NCBI RefSeq assembly: GCF_000758605.1
Contig: NZ_CP009282.1
Span: 3,224,001-3,288,000 of the forward strand
Reading direction: 5' to 3'
Length of the DNA: 64,000 nt
Origin: Paenibacillus sp. FSL R5-0912
GTDB taxonomy: Bacteria; Bacillota; Bacilli; Paenibacillales; Paenibacillaceae
Positions 45,653 to 53,807 of this stretch are shown piece after piece. Both the position numbers and the translations under genes were made by a program. Each line of letters opens with the position of its first letter. Position 1 is the stretch's first letter. The notes under the pieces are model-generated. The model had not been told where the DNA came from, did not search any database, and saw only the letters and a list, made by a program, of their open reading frames with translations.

Positions 45653-46276
45653 ATGCGTTTGTTTGGAGTGAGGCTTGACGGAACCCGCAGCGGGTTAATC
45701 AAGTCTTTTCTGGAGGATAATTATGTATGTGCGGGAGATCCCTTTGCTGGAGATCTGGAGACTAGCGGAAGAGAGGATATCCGCAGCAGACTTGCTGCAT
45801 CCGGAGCTTATCAGGGGCAAGAGCTGGAAGAGGCACTTGGCAGTTTAGACATCTTCATCAACGTGATGCAGGATGGGGATTATGTGCTGATTGCGGATGA
45901 GGAATGGGTATACCTTGGCGATCTGGGGGATTATTTCTATGATGCCCGGCAGGAGAGTGTGGAGGGCGGAACTGCGCACCGGCGCGGAGTAACCTGGCTG
46001 AAGAGTCTGCCCCGTACAGCTGTGAATTCTGCAGTACAAGCACTGCTTGCTTCGGATCAGGAAGTTACCCGTTATTCAGGAGTGCTGCCTGCAGCAAGAA
46101 TGGATTTGTGGCTTGCAGACTCTTCGGCTGGCGATGTAGAAGCTGCTCATTCCCCGGCCCGTGTGGATGAAGCCACAATAGCTGAGGCGCTGGCTGTTCT
46201 GAAGGCTGCCCTGCACAGTCCCGATGCGGAGCGGCGGGAACGCGCGGCAGCGGCTATACTGCATTATGCCAAATGA
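45653..46276 (+). CDS. Hypothetical protein with PUA/EVE-like N-domain resembling Mrr N-terminal regions
   Basis: 207 aa, RBS AAGGAGGAAG. Residues ~1-140 look like the small beta-barrel found at the N-terminus of some Mrr-type restriction proteins: MRLFGVRLDGTRSGLIKSFL, then DIFINVMQDGDYVLIADEEW (the family's QLWRFVNEIKIGDYVV-type line), VYLGDLGDYFYD, and VTWLKSLPRTAVN. No nuclease domain follows; the last ~60 residues are helical (ALAVLKAALHSPDAERRERA). A modified-base reader or stand-alone relative is possible. Family call is tentative. Confidence 0.6.
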   Translation: MRLFGVRLDGTRSGLIKSFLEDNYVCAGDPFAGDLETSGREDIRSRLAASGAYQGQELEEALGSLDIFINVMQDGDYVLIADEEWVYLGDLGDYFYDARQESVEGGTAHRRGVTWLKSLPRTAVNSAVQALLASDQEVTRYSGVLPAARMDLWLADSSAGDVEAAHSPARVDEATIAEALAVLKAALHSPDAERRERAAAAILHYAK

Positions 46277-46307
46277 ACATCAGACTGAAGCTTTATCTTA
46301 TAAAATC

Positions 46308-46355
46308 ACAGCAAAAAGGTCTTCCGGTTAAGCTGCCGGAAGACCTTTTTGCTGT
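46308..46355. terminator. Bidirectional terminator
   Basis: CAGCAAAAAGGTCTTCCGG / CCGGAAGACCTTTTTGCTG, a perfect 18-19-bp stem with an 8-nt loop and T-runs in both directions, between convergent genes. Confidence 0.95.
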
Positions 46356-46394
46356 CAACTATGAAACAGGGACTTCTCTGAACCAGGTGTAGGC

Positions 46395-47012
46395 TCAGAT
46401 AAATTCTACAAACTCATTAACCGGCTTGCGGTAGCCGCGCGGTCTAATTTTGTGCTTGTTGTCTTTGCCGATCGTAATCAGCATTACCGGAACGAAGTTA
46501 TCGCTGAGTCCGAGAGTAGCTTTCACCGCCTCCGGATCAAAACCGATCATCGGGCAGGTATCCCATCCCTTGTCCTTGGCAATCAGCATGAACTGCATAG
46601 CCGACAAGGAAGCATTGCGGATCGCTTCATCCCGCTGGAAAGCGTCTTTTCCGGTGTAAGAATCATTAATAGACTGAATAGTACGGTCGTAATCGTCTTC
46701 ACTCATGGCTCCCAGCATTTTAAGTCCGCTATAGATTTCTGGAGCCTGCTGGTAGGCATTTTTATCACCCAGCACGACGATGACAGCCGATGCAGTGTGG
46801 ATTTTGTATTGGCCGTACGCACCTTTACGGATTTCTTCCTTCACAGTATCATCGCTAATGACTTTGTAGTGGGCGTGCTGCAGGTTGAAGGCCGATGGAG
46901 CCAGCCGGGCCAGTGAGAACATCTCCTCCAGCTCATTCTGTGGGATTTTCACCCCTTCAACGAAATTCATAGCCGATCTGCGGGACTGAACTAATTCTGA
47001 AAAAGTACTCAT
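46395..47012 (-). CDS. Nitroreductase-family oxidoreductase
   Basis: 205 aa, minus-strand RBS GGAGGT. FMN-binding features: VQSRRSAMNFVEG (RRS near residue 10-12), LARLAPSAFNLQHAHYKVI (~35-53), and CPMIGFDPEAVKATLGL with the IRPRGYRKPVNEFV end. Typically a homodimeric FMN enzyme using NAD(P)H to reduce quinones or nitro compounds. Related enzymes in Bacillus (YodC, HypR-controlled and YodB-controlled) answer to electrophile stress. A palindromic operator lies in its promoter region. Confidence 0.9.
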   Translation of the reverse strand: MSTFSELVQSRRSAMNFVEGVKIPQNELEEMFSLARLAPSAFNLQHAHYKVISDDTVKEEIRKGAYGQYKIHTASAVIVVLGDKNAYQQAPEIYSGLKMLGAMSEDDYDRTIQSINDSYTGKDAFQRDEAIRNASLSAMQFMLIAKDKGWDTCPMIGFDPEAVKATLGLSDNFVPVMLITIGKDNKHKIRPRGYRKPVNEFVEFI

Positions 47013-47078
47013 AAATAATGACCTCCATTGGGATATGTATGTTGGTTAGTATTAATCAATAGCTGATATTAATAAATA

Positions 47079-47130
47079 AACTTACAATAAGTTACTTGCT
47101 TAAAATATCACGACCACAAGCATACGTCAA
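47079..47130 (-). promoter_or_regulatory. Promoter and palindromic operator of the nitroreductase
   Basis: On the minus strand, TTGACG (47130-47125), a 17-base spacer and TATTTT (47107-47102). Just downstream is the perfect inverted repeat AACTTA-CAA-TAAGTT (47093-47079), of the size bound by MarR/HxlR-type repressors. Confidence 0.6.
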
Positions 47131-47200
47131 TGATTAAACAACATTAAATTGTGAATTTTAGTTCAAATAGTCGATAAGTTTTGAAAAAGTGAGAAAAGAA

Positions 47201-47214
47201 GTGATTTTAATCAC
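47201..47214. promoter_or_regulatory. FNR/CRP-like palindrome
   Basis: GTGATTTTAATCAC is a perfect 14-bp palindrome containing TGAT-N4-ATCA. It lies 53 bases upstream of the yjlC-ndh -10 box. Confidence 0.45.
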
Positions 47215-47239
47215 AAAATAGGCTATAAAGCCAAAAACA

Positions 47240-47272
47240 TTGTGACATTTATTACAACCGGAATGTTATAAT
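47240..47272 (+). promoter_or_regulatory. Rex-type operator and promoter of yjlC-ndh
   Basis: TTGTGACATTTATTACAA (47240-47257) fits the Rex box TTGTGA-N6-TCACAA with one mismatch in the right half. It overlaps a -35-like GTGACA (47242-47247), with TATAAT at 47267-47272. In B. subtilis Rex represses yjlC-ndh according to NADH level. Confidence 0.75.
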
Positions 47273-47336
47273 AGTCACATAGTTTCAGTGGATGAATACT
47301 TTTAAGCAGCAATGCCATTGTAAAGGAGACTTTGAT

Positions 47337-47774
47337 ATGTCAGAAACCATTACCCAAACCCCTTTGGAACAAGAAATACCCGCAGCAGGCCTTCCCCAAG
47401 AGGATTTGCTGAATCAGCTTCTGAAACCGGAAGTTCAGGAATCCCTGATCCTTCTGGTGGAGCAGCTGCCGCAGATTACCCAACTGGTGAATGTATTAAC
47501 CAAATCGGTCGATTTCGTACAATCGGTTGCAACGGATGAAGTATTGAAAAATGATACGGTAGGCGCAATCAAGGAGATGGCGGGTCCTGTGGTAGGCTCT
47601 GTCAAGAATCTGGCGGCTACGGTTATTGAAGCGAAAGACCGCGCGGATGCAAGCAGTGAAACCATCAGCTTGTTTGGCATGATGAAAATGATCAAGGACC
47701 CGCAGGTACAGAACGTGCTCCGTTTCATGAATGCATACCTGCAGGTCAGCGGCGAACGCCAATCCGGTAAGTAA
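47337..47774 (+). CDS. yjlC: YjlC-like DUF1641 protein
   Basis: Start at ATG 47337, 8 bases after AAAGGAG; an in-frame ATG at 47292 precedes that site. 145 aa. DUF1641 pattern: LLLVEQLPQITQLVNVL-type helices, then SLFGMMKMIKDPQVQNVLRF near the end. Always found before type II NADH dehydrogenase in Bacillales; role unclear, perhaps membrane attachment or regulation of the dehydrogenase. Confidence 0.9.
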   Translation: MSETITQTPLEQEIPAAGLPQEDLLNQLLKPEVQESLILLVEQLPQITQLVNVLTKSVDFVQSVATDEVLKNDTVGAIKEMAGPVVGSVKNLAATVIEAKDRADASSETISLFGMMKMIKDPQVQNVLRFMNAYLQVSGERQSGK

Positions 47775-47811
47775 TTATTGTTCAAATCTTAATCGTAAGG
47801 ACGGGGGAAAT

Positions 47812-48993
47812 ATGATGTCAAAACACATAGTTATTCTAGGTGCAGGTTATGGCGGCTTATTGAGTGCGCTAACCGTGCGCAAATACATGAGCAAAGCTGA
47901 AGCCAGAGTTACAGTGGTTAATCAGTATCCAACACACCAGATCATTACCGAGCTACACCGCCTTGCGGCAGGTAGTGCTTCGGAACAGGCGGTTGCCATG
48001 CCGCTCGCGAAGCTGTTCGCCGGTAAGGATATCGATCTGAAGATTGCCAAGGTTAATTCGTTCTCGGTAGAGAACAAGCAGATCGTCCTCTCAGATGGTG
48101 TAATGCTGACTTATGATGCTCTCGTTGTCGGTCTGGGCAGCACGACGGCTTATTTCGGCATTCCGGGACTTGAACAGTACAGCATGGTGCTGAAATCGGC
48201 GGCGGATGCACTGAGGATTCACGGACATATTGAAGACCGGATTCGTGAATATGCCAAAAGCGGCAACGCGGCCGATGCAACCATCCTGATCGGCGGGGGC
48301 GGCTTGACAGGTGTTGAGCTTGTAGGTGAAATTGCCGATGTATTGCCCAAGCTGACTAAGAAATATGGAGTGAACCCGGCTGAAATCCAGATGCTGCTCG
48401 TAGAAGCCGGACCGAAGATTCTTCCGGTCCTGCCGGATCATCTGATTGAGCGCGCTACAACCAGCCTCGAGAAACGCGGAGTTCAGTTCCTGACTGGTCT
48501 TCCCGTTACGAATGTAGCAGGCAATACCATTGATCTGAAGGACGGCCGCCAGATTGTGGCGAATACCTTCGTCTGGACCGGTGGCGTGCAGGGCAACCCG
48601 CTGATCGGTGAGTCCGGGCTTGAAGTGAACCGCGGCCGCGCAACCGTGAATGAGTTCCTGCAATCCACTTCACACCAGAATGTATTTGTAGCCGGTGACA
48701 GTGCGGTTGTGTTCGCACCGGACGGCCGTCCGTATCCGCCAACGGCACAAATTGCCTGGCAGATGGGTGAACTGATCGGCTATAACCTTTACGCTTACCT
48801 GAATGATAAAGCCTCCGAGACCTTCAGTCCGGTGAATTCCGGGACACTTGCCAGTCTGGGACGCAGAGACGGAGTAGCGATTGTCGGCGGCAATTCCACA
48901 CCGCTGAAGGGTCTGCCGGCAACGCTGATGAAGGAAGCAAGCAATATCCGGTATTTAACCCATATTCACGGGTTATTCAGTCTGGCCTATTAA
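47812..48993 (+). CDS. ndh: Type II NADH dehydrogenase
   Basis: Start at ATG 47812 (a second ATG follows directly), RBS GGGGGAAA. 393 aa. FAD-binding ILGAGYGGLLSALTVRK at the N-terminus, NADH-binding ILIGGGGLTGVELVGEIADV (~155-175), and the second FAD motif VFVAGDSAVVFAPDGRPYPP (~295). A C-terminal amphipathic stretch anchors it to the membrane. Passes electrons from NADH to menaquinone without proton pumping. Follows yjlC by 37 bases, matching the B. subtilis operon. Confidence 0.93.
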   Translation: MMSKHIVILGAGYGGLLSALTVRKYMSKAEARVTVVNQYPTHQIITELHRLAAGSASEQAVAMPLAKLFAGKDIDLKIAKVNSFSVENKQIVLSDGVMLTYDALVVGLGSTTAYFGIPGLEQYSMVLKSAADALRIHGHIEDRIREYAKSGNAADATILIGGGGLTGVELVGEIADVLPKLTKKYGVNPAEIQMLLVEAGPKILPVLPDHLIERATTSLEKRGVQFLTGLPVTNVAGNTIDLKDGRQIVANTFVWTGGVQGNPLIGESGLEVNRGRATVNEFLQSTSHQNVFVAGDSAVVFAPDGRPYPPTAQIAWQMGELIGYNLYAYLNDKASETFSPVNSGTLASLGRRDGVAIVGGNSTPLKGLPATLMKEASNIRYLTHIHGLFSLAY

Positions 48994-49044
48994 TTCTCTC
49001 CTAACCATCTATACCTATTGCAGGCCGCTTCCATGCGGTAGATC

Positions 49045-49084
49045 ATCCCCTTCAACCGCCAGTAGGCAGTTGAAGGGGATTTTT
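49045..49084 (+). terminator. Terminator after ndh
   Basis: ATCCCCTTCAAC / GTTGAAGGGGAT perfect 12-bp stem followed by TTTTT. Confidence 0.93.
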
Positions 49085-49208
49085 CATGCATTCAGACGGT
49101 GCAAGGAGAGCTGTGTGAAATTACATAGTAAATTACTGGAAGTTTCTTTATCCTGAATGAGGTATACATCCTATATATGAACTTTTTGCGCAGCACTAGG
49201 AGGAGAAG

Positions 49209-50000
49209 ATGATTCAGAACGGATTTATCTGCAATTGGATGGAGGTTCAAACGGACGGGCAGGGTCGCGGATTGTATTATAAATATTCTGCACACCGTGC
49301 ACCTGCTGTCATCTTTATTTCCGGATTAGGGGATGGTTGCGATTCCTGGAGCGGTGTCCAGGAGAATATTGCACAGCATGCCTCAACGCTCGCTTATGAC
49401 AGAGCGGGTACCGGGACCAGCCCGGGAGTGCCAGGACCGCGCACCTGCCAGGATCTGGTGGAGGAGCTGTACCGGCTGCTGGCACTGCTGGATATTAAAG
49501 CCCCTTACATTCTGGTCGGTCATTCCTTTGGCGGTCTGGTAGCCAGACTGTTCGCCTGCTGCTATCCGGAGCGGATTGCGGGAATTGTACTGATAGATGC
49601 TGCAGGCGAATATAAGGAGCTTACTTATGAGCGGGTGCTGCCCCCGCAGCATATCGCTGCGAACCGGGCGTACCTGCTGAACCCTTCGCTCAATAAGGAG
49701 CAGATCGATAAGATGCAGAGCTATAAGCAGATCTCTGCTGCCCGGGGTTCCATGCCAAGCCAGGTTCCGCTATCGGTGATAACCAGGGGGCTTGCGGATG
49801 AGGAGGGATCAGACTGGCCGGCACATGCGATACTGGAGATCGAGCAGAAGAACCAGGCGGAGTTCCTGGAATTATCTTCAGCCAGCAGACAGCTGATTGC
49901 GCCGGGTAGCGGTCATTATATCCATCATGACCAGCCCGGGCTGGTCATTGAAGTAATCATAGGGATGATACAGGCTCATTCCAACGGGCTTAAATACTGA
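49209..50000 (+). CDS. Alpha/beta-hydrolase
   Basis: 263 aa, RBS AGGAGGAG. Nucleophile elbow GHSFGG (Ser ~105), oxyanion-side ISGLGDGCDSW (~37), candidate acid in LADEEGSDWP, and His in APGSGHYIHHDQP (~237). No signal peptide. Substrate cannot be told from sequence. Monocistronic. Confidence 0.9.
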   Translation: MIQNGFICNWMEVQTDGQGRGLYYKYSAHRAPAVIFISGLGDGCDSWSGVQENIAQHASTLAYDRAGTGTSPGVPGPRTCQDLVEELYRLLALLDIKAPYILVGHSFGGLVARLFACCYPERIAGIVLIDAAGEYKELTYERVLPPQHIAANRAYLLNPSLNKEQIDKMQSYKQISAARGSMPSQVPLSVITRGLADEEGSDWPAHAILEIEQKNQAEFLELSSASRQLIAPGSGHYIHHDQPGLVIEVIIGMIQAHSNGLKY

Positions 50001-50314
50001 TATCAGCGTCTTCACAAGAACTTTCACAATACTGGTGATTAGCTTGATCGCACAGCGCCACAAGGAGCATCCTTTCCTTACATCTGAGGGTTTCCGGCTT
50101 CTGAAGTTGAGCGGATCGCCGCCAGGTTCGGGGGCCTGGCAATCAACCGAGAAGCCGCAGAAGGCAACCTGAATACTGTCCTGCATGAAGCGCTTAGAGC
50201 CGTGAACAGATTTACTCCGTAAATATGTAATGAAAACGTATTCGCAGGAAAATCTATTTGTTATAATGTTGATGTTTATACCATTTCAGATGTTTTCATA
50301 GGAGGATTTCAGGC
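50001..50314 (+). promoter_or_regulatory. Spacer with promoter and cre-like site before the SGNH esterase
   Basis: TGAAAACGTATTCG (50231-50244) matches the cre consensus at 12 of 14 positions, and TATAAT stands at 50262-50267. Upstream (50088-50222) a frame reads like coding sequence (VERIAARFGGLAINREAAEG) but has no start and a stop just before it, so I do not call a gene. Confidence 0.45.
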
Positions 50315-50944
50315 ATGCCATTTCAAAAGAACGATATCATCCTGTTCCAGGGTGATAGTATCACGGATTGCGGCCGCAATTACGCAGACGCTTCATCACT
50401 TGGTGTAGGTTACGCGCTGATGGCGGGCGCTCGTCTTGGGCTGCAGTATCCGGAGAAGAACCTTACCTTCATCAACCGCGGCATCAGCGGCAACCGCGCC
50501 GTGGATCTGCAGGAGCGCTGGGACCGGGATTGTCTGGAGCTTAAGCCGACCTGGGTGTCGATTTATATCGGTGTTAATGATACCTGGCGCTGGTTCGATT
50601 CCGGGCAGGAGACTACAGCAGCTGAGTTTGAGGCTTCCTACCGTGATCTGATTGAACGCACCAAGCAGAGCCTGGATGCCAAGCTGGTGCTGGTTGAGCC
50701 GTTCGTACTGCCGGTGCCGGAAGACCGTAAAGGCTGGCGTAAGGACCTGGACCCGAAAATTCATGTGGTCCGTGAGCTGGCCCGTGAATATGGCGCTGTA
50801 TTGGTCCCGCTGGACGGACTGTTCGCCGCCGCGTCGGTTAAGGCCGAGCCTGCCTTCTGGGCCGGGGATGGCGTACATCCTTCACCTGCCGGCCATGCGC
50901 TGATTGCAGAAGCCTGGATGAAGGCTGTAGGGGCTATAAGCTAA
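50315..50944 (+). CDS. SGNH/GDSL esterase, acetylxylan-esterase-like (Axe2 type)
   Basis: 209 aa, RBS AGGAGG. SGNH blocks: GDSITDCGR (Ser ~15), NRGISGNRAVDL (Gly/Asn), YIGVNDTWRW (Asn) and GDGVHPSPAGH (catalytic Asp and His). The pattern and length resemble Geobacillus Axe2, an intracellular esterase removing acetyl groups from xylo-oligosaccharides; no signal peptide here either. A rhamnogalacturonan acetylesterase-like role is also possible. A cre-like site and -10 box precede it. Confidence 0.87.
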   Translation: MPFQKNDIILFQGDSITDCGRNYADASSLGVGYALMAGARLGLQYPEKNLTFINRGISGNRAVDLQERWDRDCLELKPTWVSIYIGVNDTWRWFDSGQETTAAEFEASYRDLIERTKQSLDAKLVLVEPFVLPVPEDRKGWRKDLDPKIHVVRELAREYGAVLVPLDGLFAAASVKAEPAFWAGDGVHPSPAGHALIAEAWMKAVGAIS

Positions 50945-50991
50945 AGCGGAATATAGCAGACTACTTCCTACATATTGAATTTGCTGCTCAG

Positions 50992-51024
50992 ACCGGTTCC
51001 TGCGTATCAAGCGGACCGGTTTTT
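50992..51024 (+). terminator. Terminator after the SGNH esterase
   Basis: ACCGGTTCC … GCGGACCGGT stem followed by TTTT. Confidence 0.75.
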
Positions 51025-51133
51025 GCCATACACCGGGGCGGATAGGTTTCCTTCTGAACGGAAGCGGGAGATCCGTGAATTTCACTCTGCTTAAGAAGGC
51101 TGTTATACTTGTATCATACATAAGGATGTGGAG

Positions 51134-52150
51134 GTGGAACCCATAAGGCGGCTACAGCTGATTCTGCCTGTTTTTCTGGTTGTGCTATTAAGCGGCTGCC
51201 AGAATGCTTTCGGCTACATTAATTCAAGATGGATTTCTGAAATTGATTTGACCTATAACTCTATAGAGAGCCAAGCGGAGACGGCTCCCTCTGAGTCCAG
51301 GATTTTCAAAGACGGCGAGTTCATTAAGACGATGGCTTCTGCCATGAATACAAGCAAGCGTATTGCGGGAGAGCTGGATTACGATGCGGATTTCCGCATG
51401 AAGCTGGTGTACGGGGACGGCTACACAGAAGAATTTATTCTGGGTCTGGGCGAGCAGGAGGGGAACACCGGTCTGCTGCTGTCCGCTGAGCGCAGCGGGA
51501 CAGGCTATACAGTCTCCGCCAAGAATGCCGATAAGCTGCGCAGGCTGATCTTCAGCGGCGGAAGTCCAGCAGCGGCGAAGTCCGAAGCGGATGAGGCATC
51601 GGTGGTAACTCAAGGTCCGATAACGGTCTCACGCAATGATTTAATCCCGGTCACAGGAAACAAGGAATTTCTGAACCTGCAGCTGCTGAAAGGCAGCTAC
51701 AGCGAGGATTGGTCCATCCCTTCCCCGCTGGCTGGACGGAACTGGAGCGGGCAATTCCGGCTGGCCATTACGGATGAACAGGGCGCAGCACTGGGCACGT
51801 TCGCGCTGAGCCGGCATTTCACCGAAGAATTGAGCTTCGGCGATTTGTTCCAGATTCAGTTCGCTGATTACAACGGAGACGGTAATCCCGATTTTACGGT
51901 TGGCCAATATGGTTCTTCGAATGGATCATTGTTCAAGCTGTTTACATTGAGACCGGATCATACGATCCAGGAGCTGCAGATTAAGGGGGCGGCATCCGGG
52001 CTGTTTATCAGTAGTCCTGAACGGTATTCGGTCAAGCTGGAGGCAGTCGAAGGCGGTTTCCGGGCGGATCATTATGACAACGCTCTTGGCAGGCAGGTTG
52101 AGTCTTCATACCGCTGGGACGGAGCTGCTTTTCAGGAAGTAGCCCCCTGA
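51134..52150 (+). CDS. Lipoprotein with EF-hand-like repeat, uncertain start
   Basis: 338 aa from GTG 51134, 7 bases after AAGGA. An earlier GTG (51128) is too close to that site, and an ATA codon at 51143 stands 8 bases after the better GGAGG (51130-51134); starting there would give a typical lipoprotein leader. Lipobox LLSGC. The mature part has no named domain, but DYNGDGNPDFTVGQYG is a Dx(N/D)xDG calcium-loop-like motif as in FG-GAP/VCBS proteins. First of a three-gene run. Confidence 0.75.
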   Translation: MEPIRRLQLILPVFLVVLLSGCQNAFGYINSRWISEIDLTYNSIESQAETAPSESRIFKDGEFIKTMASAMNTSKRIAGELDYDADFRMKLVYGDGYTEEFILGLGEQEGNTGLLLSAERSGTGYTVSAKNADKLRRLIFSGGSPAAAKSEADEASVVTQGPITVSRNDLIPVTGNKEFLNLQLLKGSYSEDWSIPSPLAGRNWSGQFRLAITDEQGAALGTFALSRHFTEELSFGDLFQIQFADYNGDGNPDFTVGQYGSSNGSLFKLFTLRPDHTIQELQIKGAASGLFISSPERYSVKLEAVEGGFRADHYDNALGRQVESSYRWDGAAFQEVAP

Positions 52151-52188
52151 ACCGCGGCTGAGAAGATAAGGAAGTGGAGGACCTGCAA

Positions 52189-52965
52189 TTGTACAATATA
52201 ATCGCTGTAATCTCCGATATACATAGCAACAGGTTTGCACTTGAAGCCGTGCTTAGAGACCTGGACAATCTGAAGGCTGATCTTATCGTCAACCTGGGCG
52301 ACAGCCTATTCGGGCCGCTAGACCCTCTGGCTACTGCAGAGCTGCTGATACAGCGCCCAGATATAATCAACATCATGGGGAATTGTGATGAGCTGCTGCT
52401 GGAGGAGACGGGTACATCGCTCACCTACCGTTATGTTAAACCGCTGCTCCGGGAACAGGAAGAGAGCTGGATCCGAAGCCACCGCGGAACGTGGAGCTAC
52501 GATGGATTATTGTTCTGTCACGGAACACCGTGGAGCAATACCGAGTACCTGCTGGAGGAACTTACGCCAGCTGCCGGTCCGGTCTATAAGCCGGCGGAAC
52601 AATTGGCGGCGGAGCTGCACAGGATAGAGGAGCGGATTGTTTTTTGCGGGCATAGCCATGTGTTCCACTTGCTGGAGCTGCCGGAAGGAAAGCAGGCGGT
52701 GAACCCCGGAAGTGTAGGCCTGCCCGCGTATGAGGAGGAACTTCCATATGCCTATGTTATGGAGTCGGGCACGCCTTTAGCCAGCTATTGCTTGTGCATC
52801 AGGGACAATGGTTCACCGGGCGGCTGGTGTATTGACCACAGGCTGGTTGAATACGACTGGGACAAGGCGGCGGACCTTGCGGAAGAGGCCGGGCGGCCTG
52901 ATTATGCGGTGGCGATCCGCTATGGACGGATGACCGGAGAATCAACAGATACGAGAGGAATGTGA
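52189..52965 (+). CDS. YfcE-type metallophosphoesterase
   Basis: Start at TTG 52189, 8 bases after GGAGGA; GTG 52174 precedes that site. 258 aa. Two-metal phosphoesterase motifs: VISDIHSNRFALEAVL (~5-20), LIVNLGDSLFGPLD, IMGNCDELLLEE, and FCGHSHVFHLLELPEGKQAV then NPGSVGLP. Small-molecule phosphodiesterase or protein phosphatase; substrate unknown. Overlaps the upstream start region of the methionine aminopeptidase gene. Confidence 0.9.
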   Translation: MYNIIAVISDIHSNRFALEAVLRDLDNLKADLIVNLGDSLFGPLDPLATAELLIQRPDIINIMGNCDELLLEETGTSLTYRYVKPLLREQEESWIRSHRGTWSYDGLLFCHGTPWSNTEYLLEELTPAAGPVYKPAEQLAAELHRIEERIVFCGHSHVFHLLELPEGKQAVNPGSVGLPAYEEELPYAYVMESGTPLASYCLCIRDNGSPGGWCIDHRLVEYDWDKAADLAEEAGRPDYAVAIRYGRMTGESTDTRGM

Positions 52966-52970
52966 ACAGG

Positions 52971-53717
52971 ATGACGAGCGAGACACTGCAGGATTTGCAA
53001 GGACTGAAGGCAGCCGGTAAAGTGGTAGGCCACACCATCGCCGAGATGAAGAAAAGTGTAGTTCCCGGAATGACGACTGCGGAGCTGGACGAAGTGGGTG
53101 CGAGGATTCTGAACCATTTTGGCGCGAAATCTGCCCCTAAGGTAACCTATAACTTTCCCGGAACCACGTGCATCAGTGTCAATGAAGAGGTGGCACACGG
53201 AATCCCGGGTCAACGGGTGATCCAGGCCGGCGATTTAATCAATATTGATGTCTCGGCCGAGCTGAACGGGTACTACGGGGATGCCGGTGTCTCTTTTCAA
53301 CTGCCTCCTTATAATGAGAAGCTGGTCCATCTCTGCCGGAGTACGGAGGAAACTATGATGAGTGTGATTAATCACCTCAGAGCGGGAATGAAGGTGAACG
53401 AGATCGGCCGGGTCATGGAGTCGGAGGCACACAAGCGCGGCTACAAGGTTGTGCGCAATCTGTGCAGCCACGGCATCGGCAAATCGTTGCATGAGAAGCC
53501 TTACGAGATCCTGCCGTTCTATAATCCGCGGGTAACGACTGTGCTGAAGGAAGGTCAGGTCATTACGATAGAGCCATTCCTGTCTACGGGTGCGGATTTT
53601 GTAGAGCAGCAGTCGGATGGATGGACGCTCAGTGTGGCGGACAACAGCCGTGTTGCCCAGTATGAACATACAATTGTGGTCACCAAAGGCAAACCGATTA
53701 TTCTGACAAGCGCCTAA
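52971..53717 (+). CDS. Type I methionine aminopeptidase (MapB-like)
   Basis: Start taken at ATG 52971 (MTSETLQDLQGLKAA), 11 bases after GAGAGGA; GTG 52962 overlaps the previous stop and is too close to the site. 248 aa, matching B. subtilis MapB (249). Metal ligands visible: Asp in INIDVSAELNGYYGDAG, His in NLCSHGIGKSLHE, Glu in ITIEPFLS and in YEHTIVV. Removes N-terminal Met from new proteins; a second housekeeping Map is expected elsewhere. Confidence 0.92.
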   Translation: MTSETLQDLQGLKAAGKVVGHTIAEMKKSVVPGMTTAELDEVGARILNHFGAKSAPKVTYNFPGTTCISVNEEVAHGIPGQRVIQAGDLINIDVSAELNGYYGDAGVSFQLPPYNEKLVHLCRSTEETMMSVINHLRAGMKVNEIGRVMESEAHKRGYKVVRNLCSHGIGKSLHEKPYEILPFYNPRVTTVLKEGQVITIEPFLSTGADFVEQQSDGWTLSVADNSRVAQYEHTIVVTKGKPIILTSA

Positions 53718-53747
53718 GAGCTTAGCACCTAAGAACGAACAGATACG

Positions 53748-53776
53748 GTCTGCCCTGAAGAGGGTGGACTTCTTTA
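53748..53776 (+). terminator. Probable terminator after the MapB-like gene
   Basis: GTCTGCCCT-GAAG-AGGGTGGAC (two G-T pairs) followed by TTCTTTATT. Confidence 0.6.
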
Positions 53777-53807
53777 TTATTGTATTCTAGCAATGGAGGG
53801 ACAAAGA

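Noticed and set aside
49878..50186. Minus-strand 102-codon frame overlapping the alpha/beta-hydrolase end
   Set aside because: Overlaps a firm gene; Cys/Ser/Arg-rich with no start signal.
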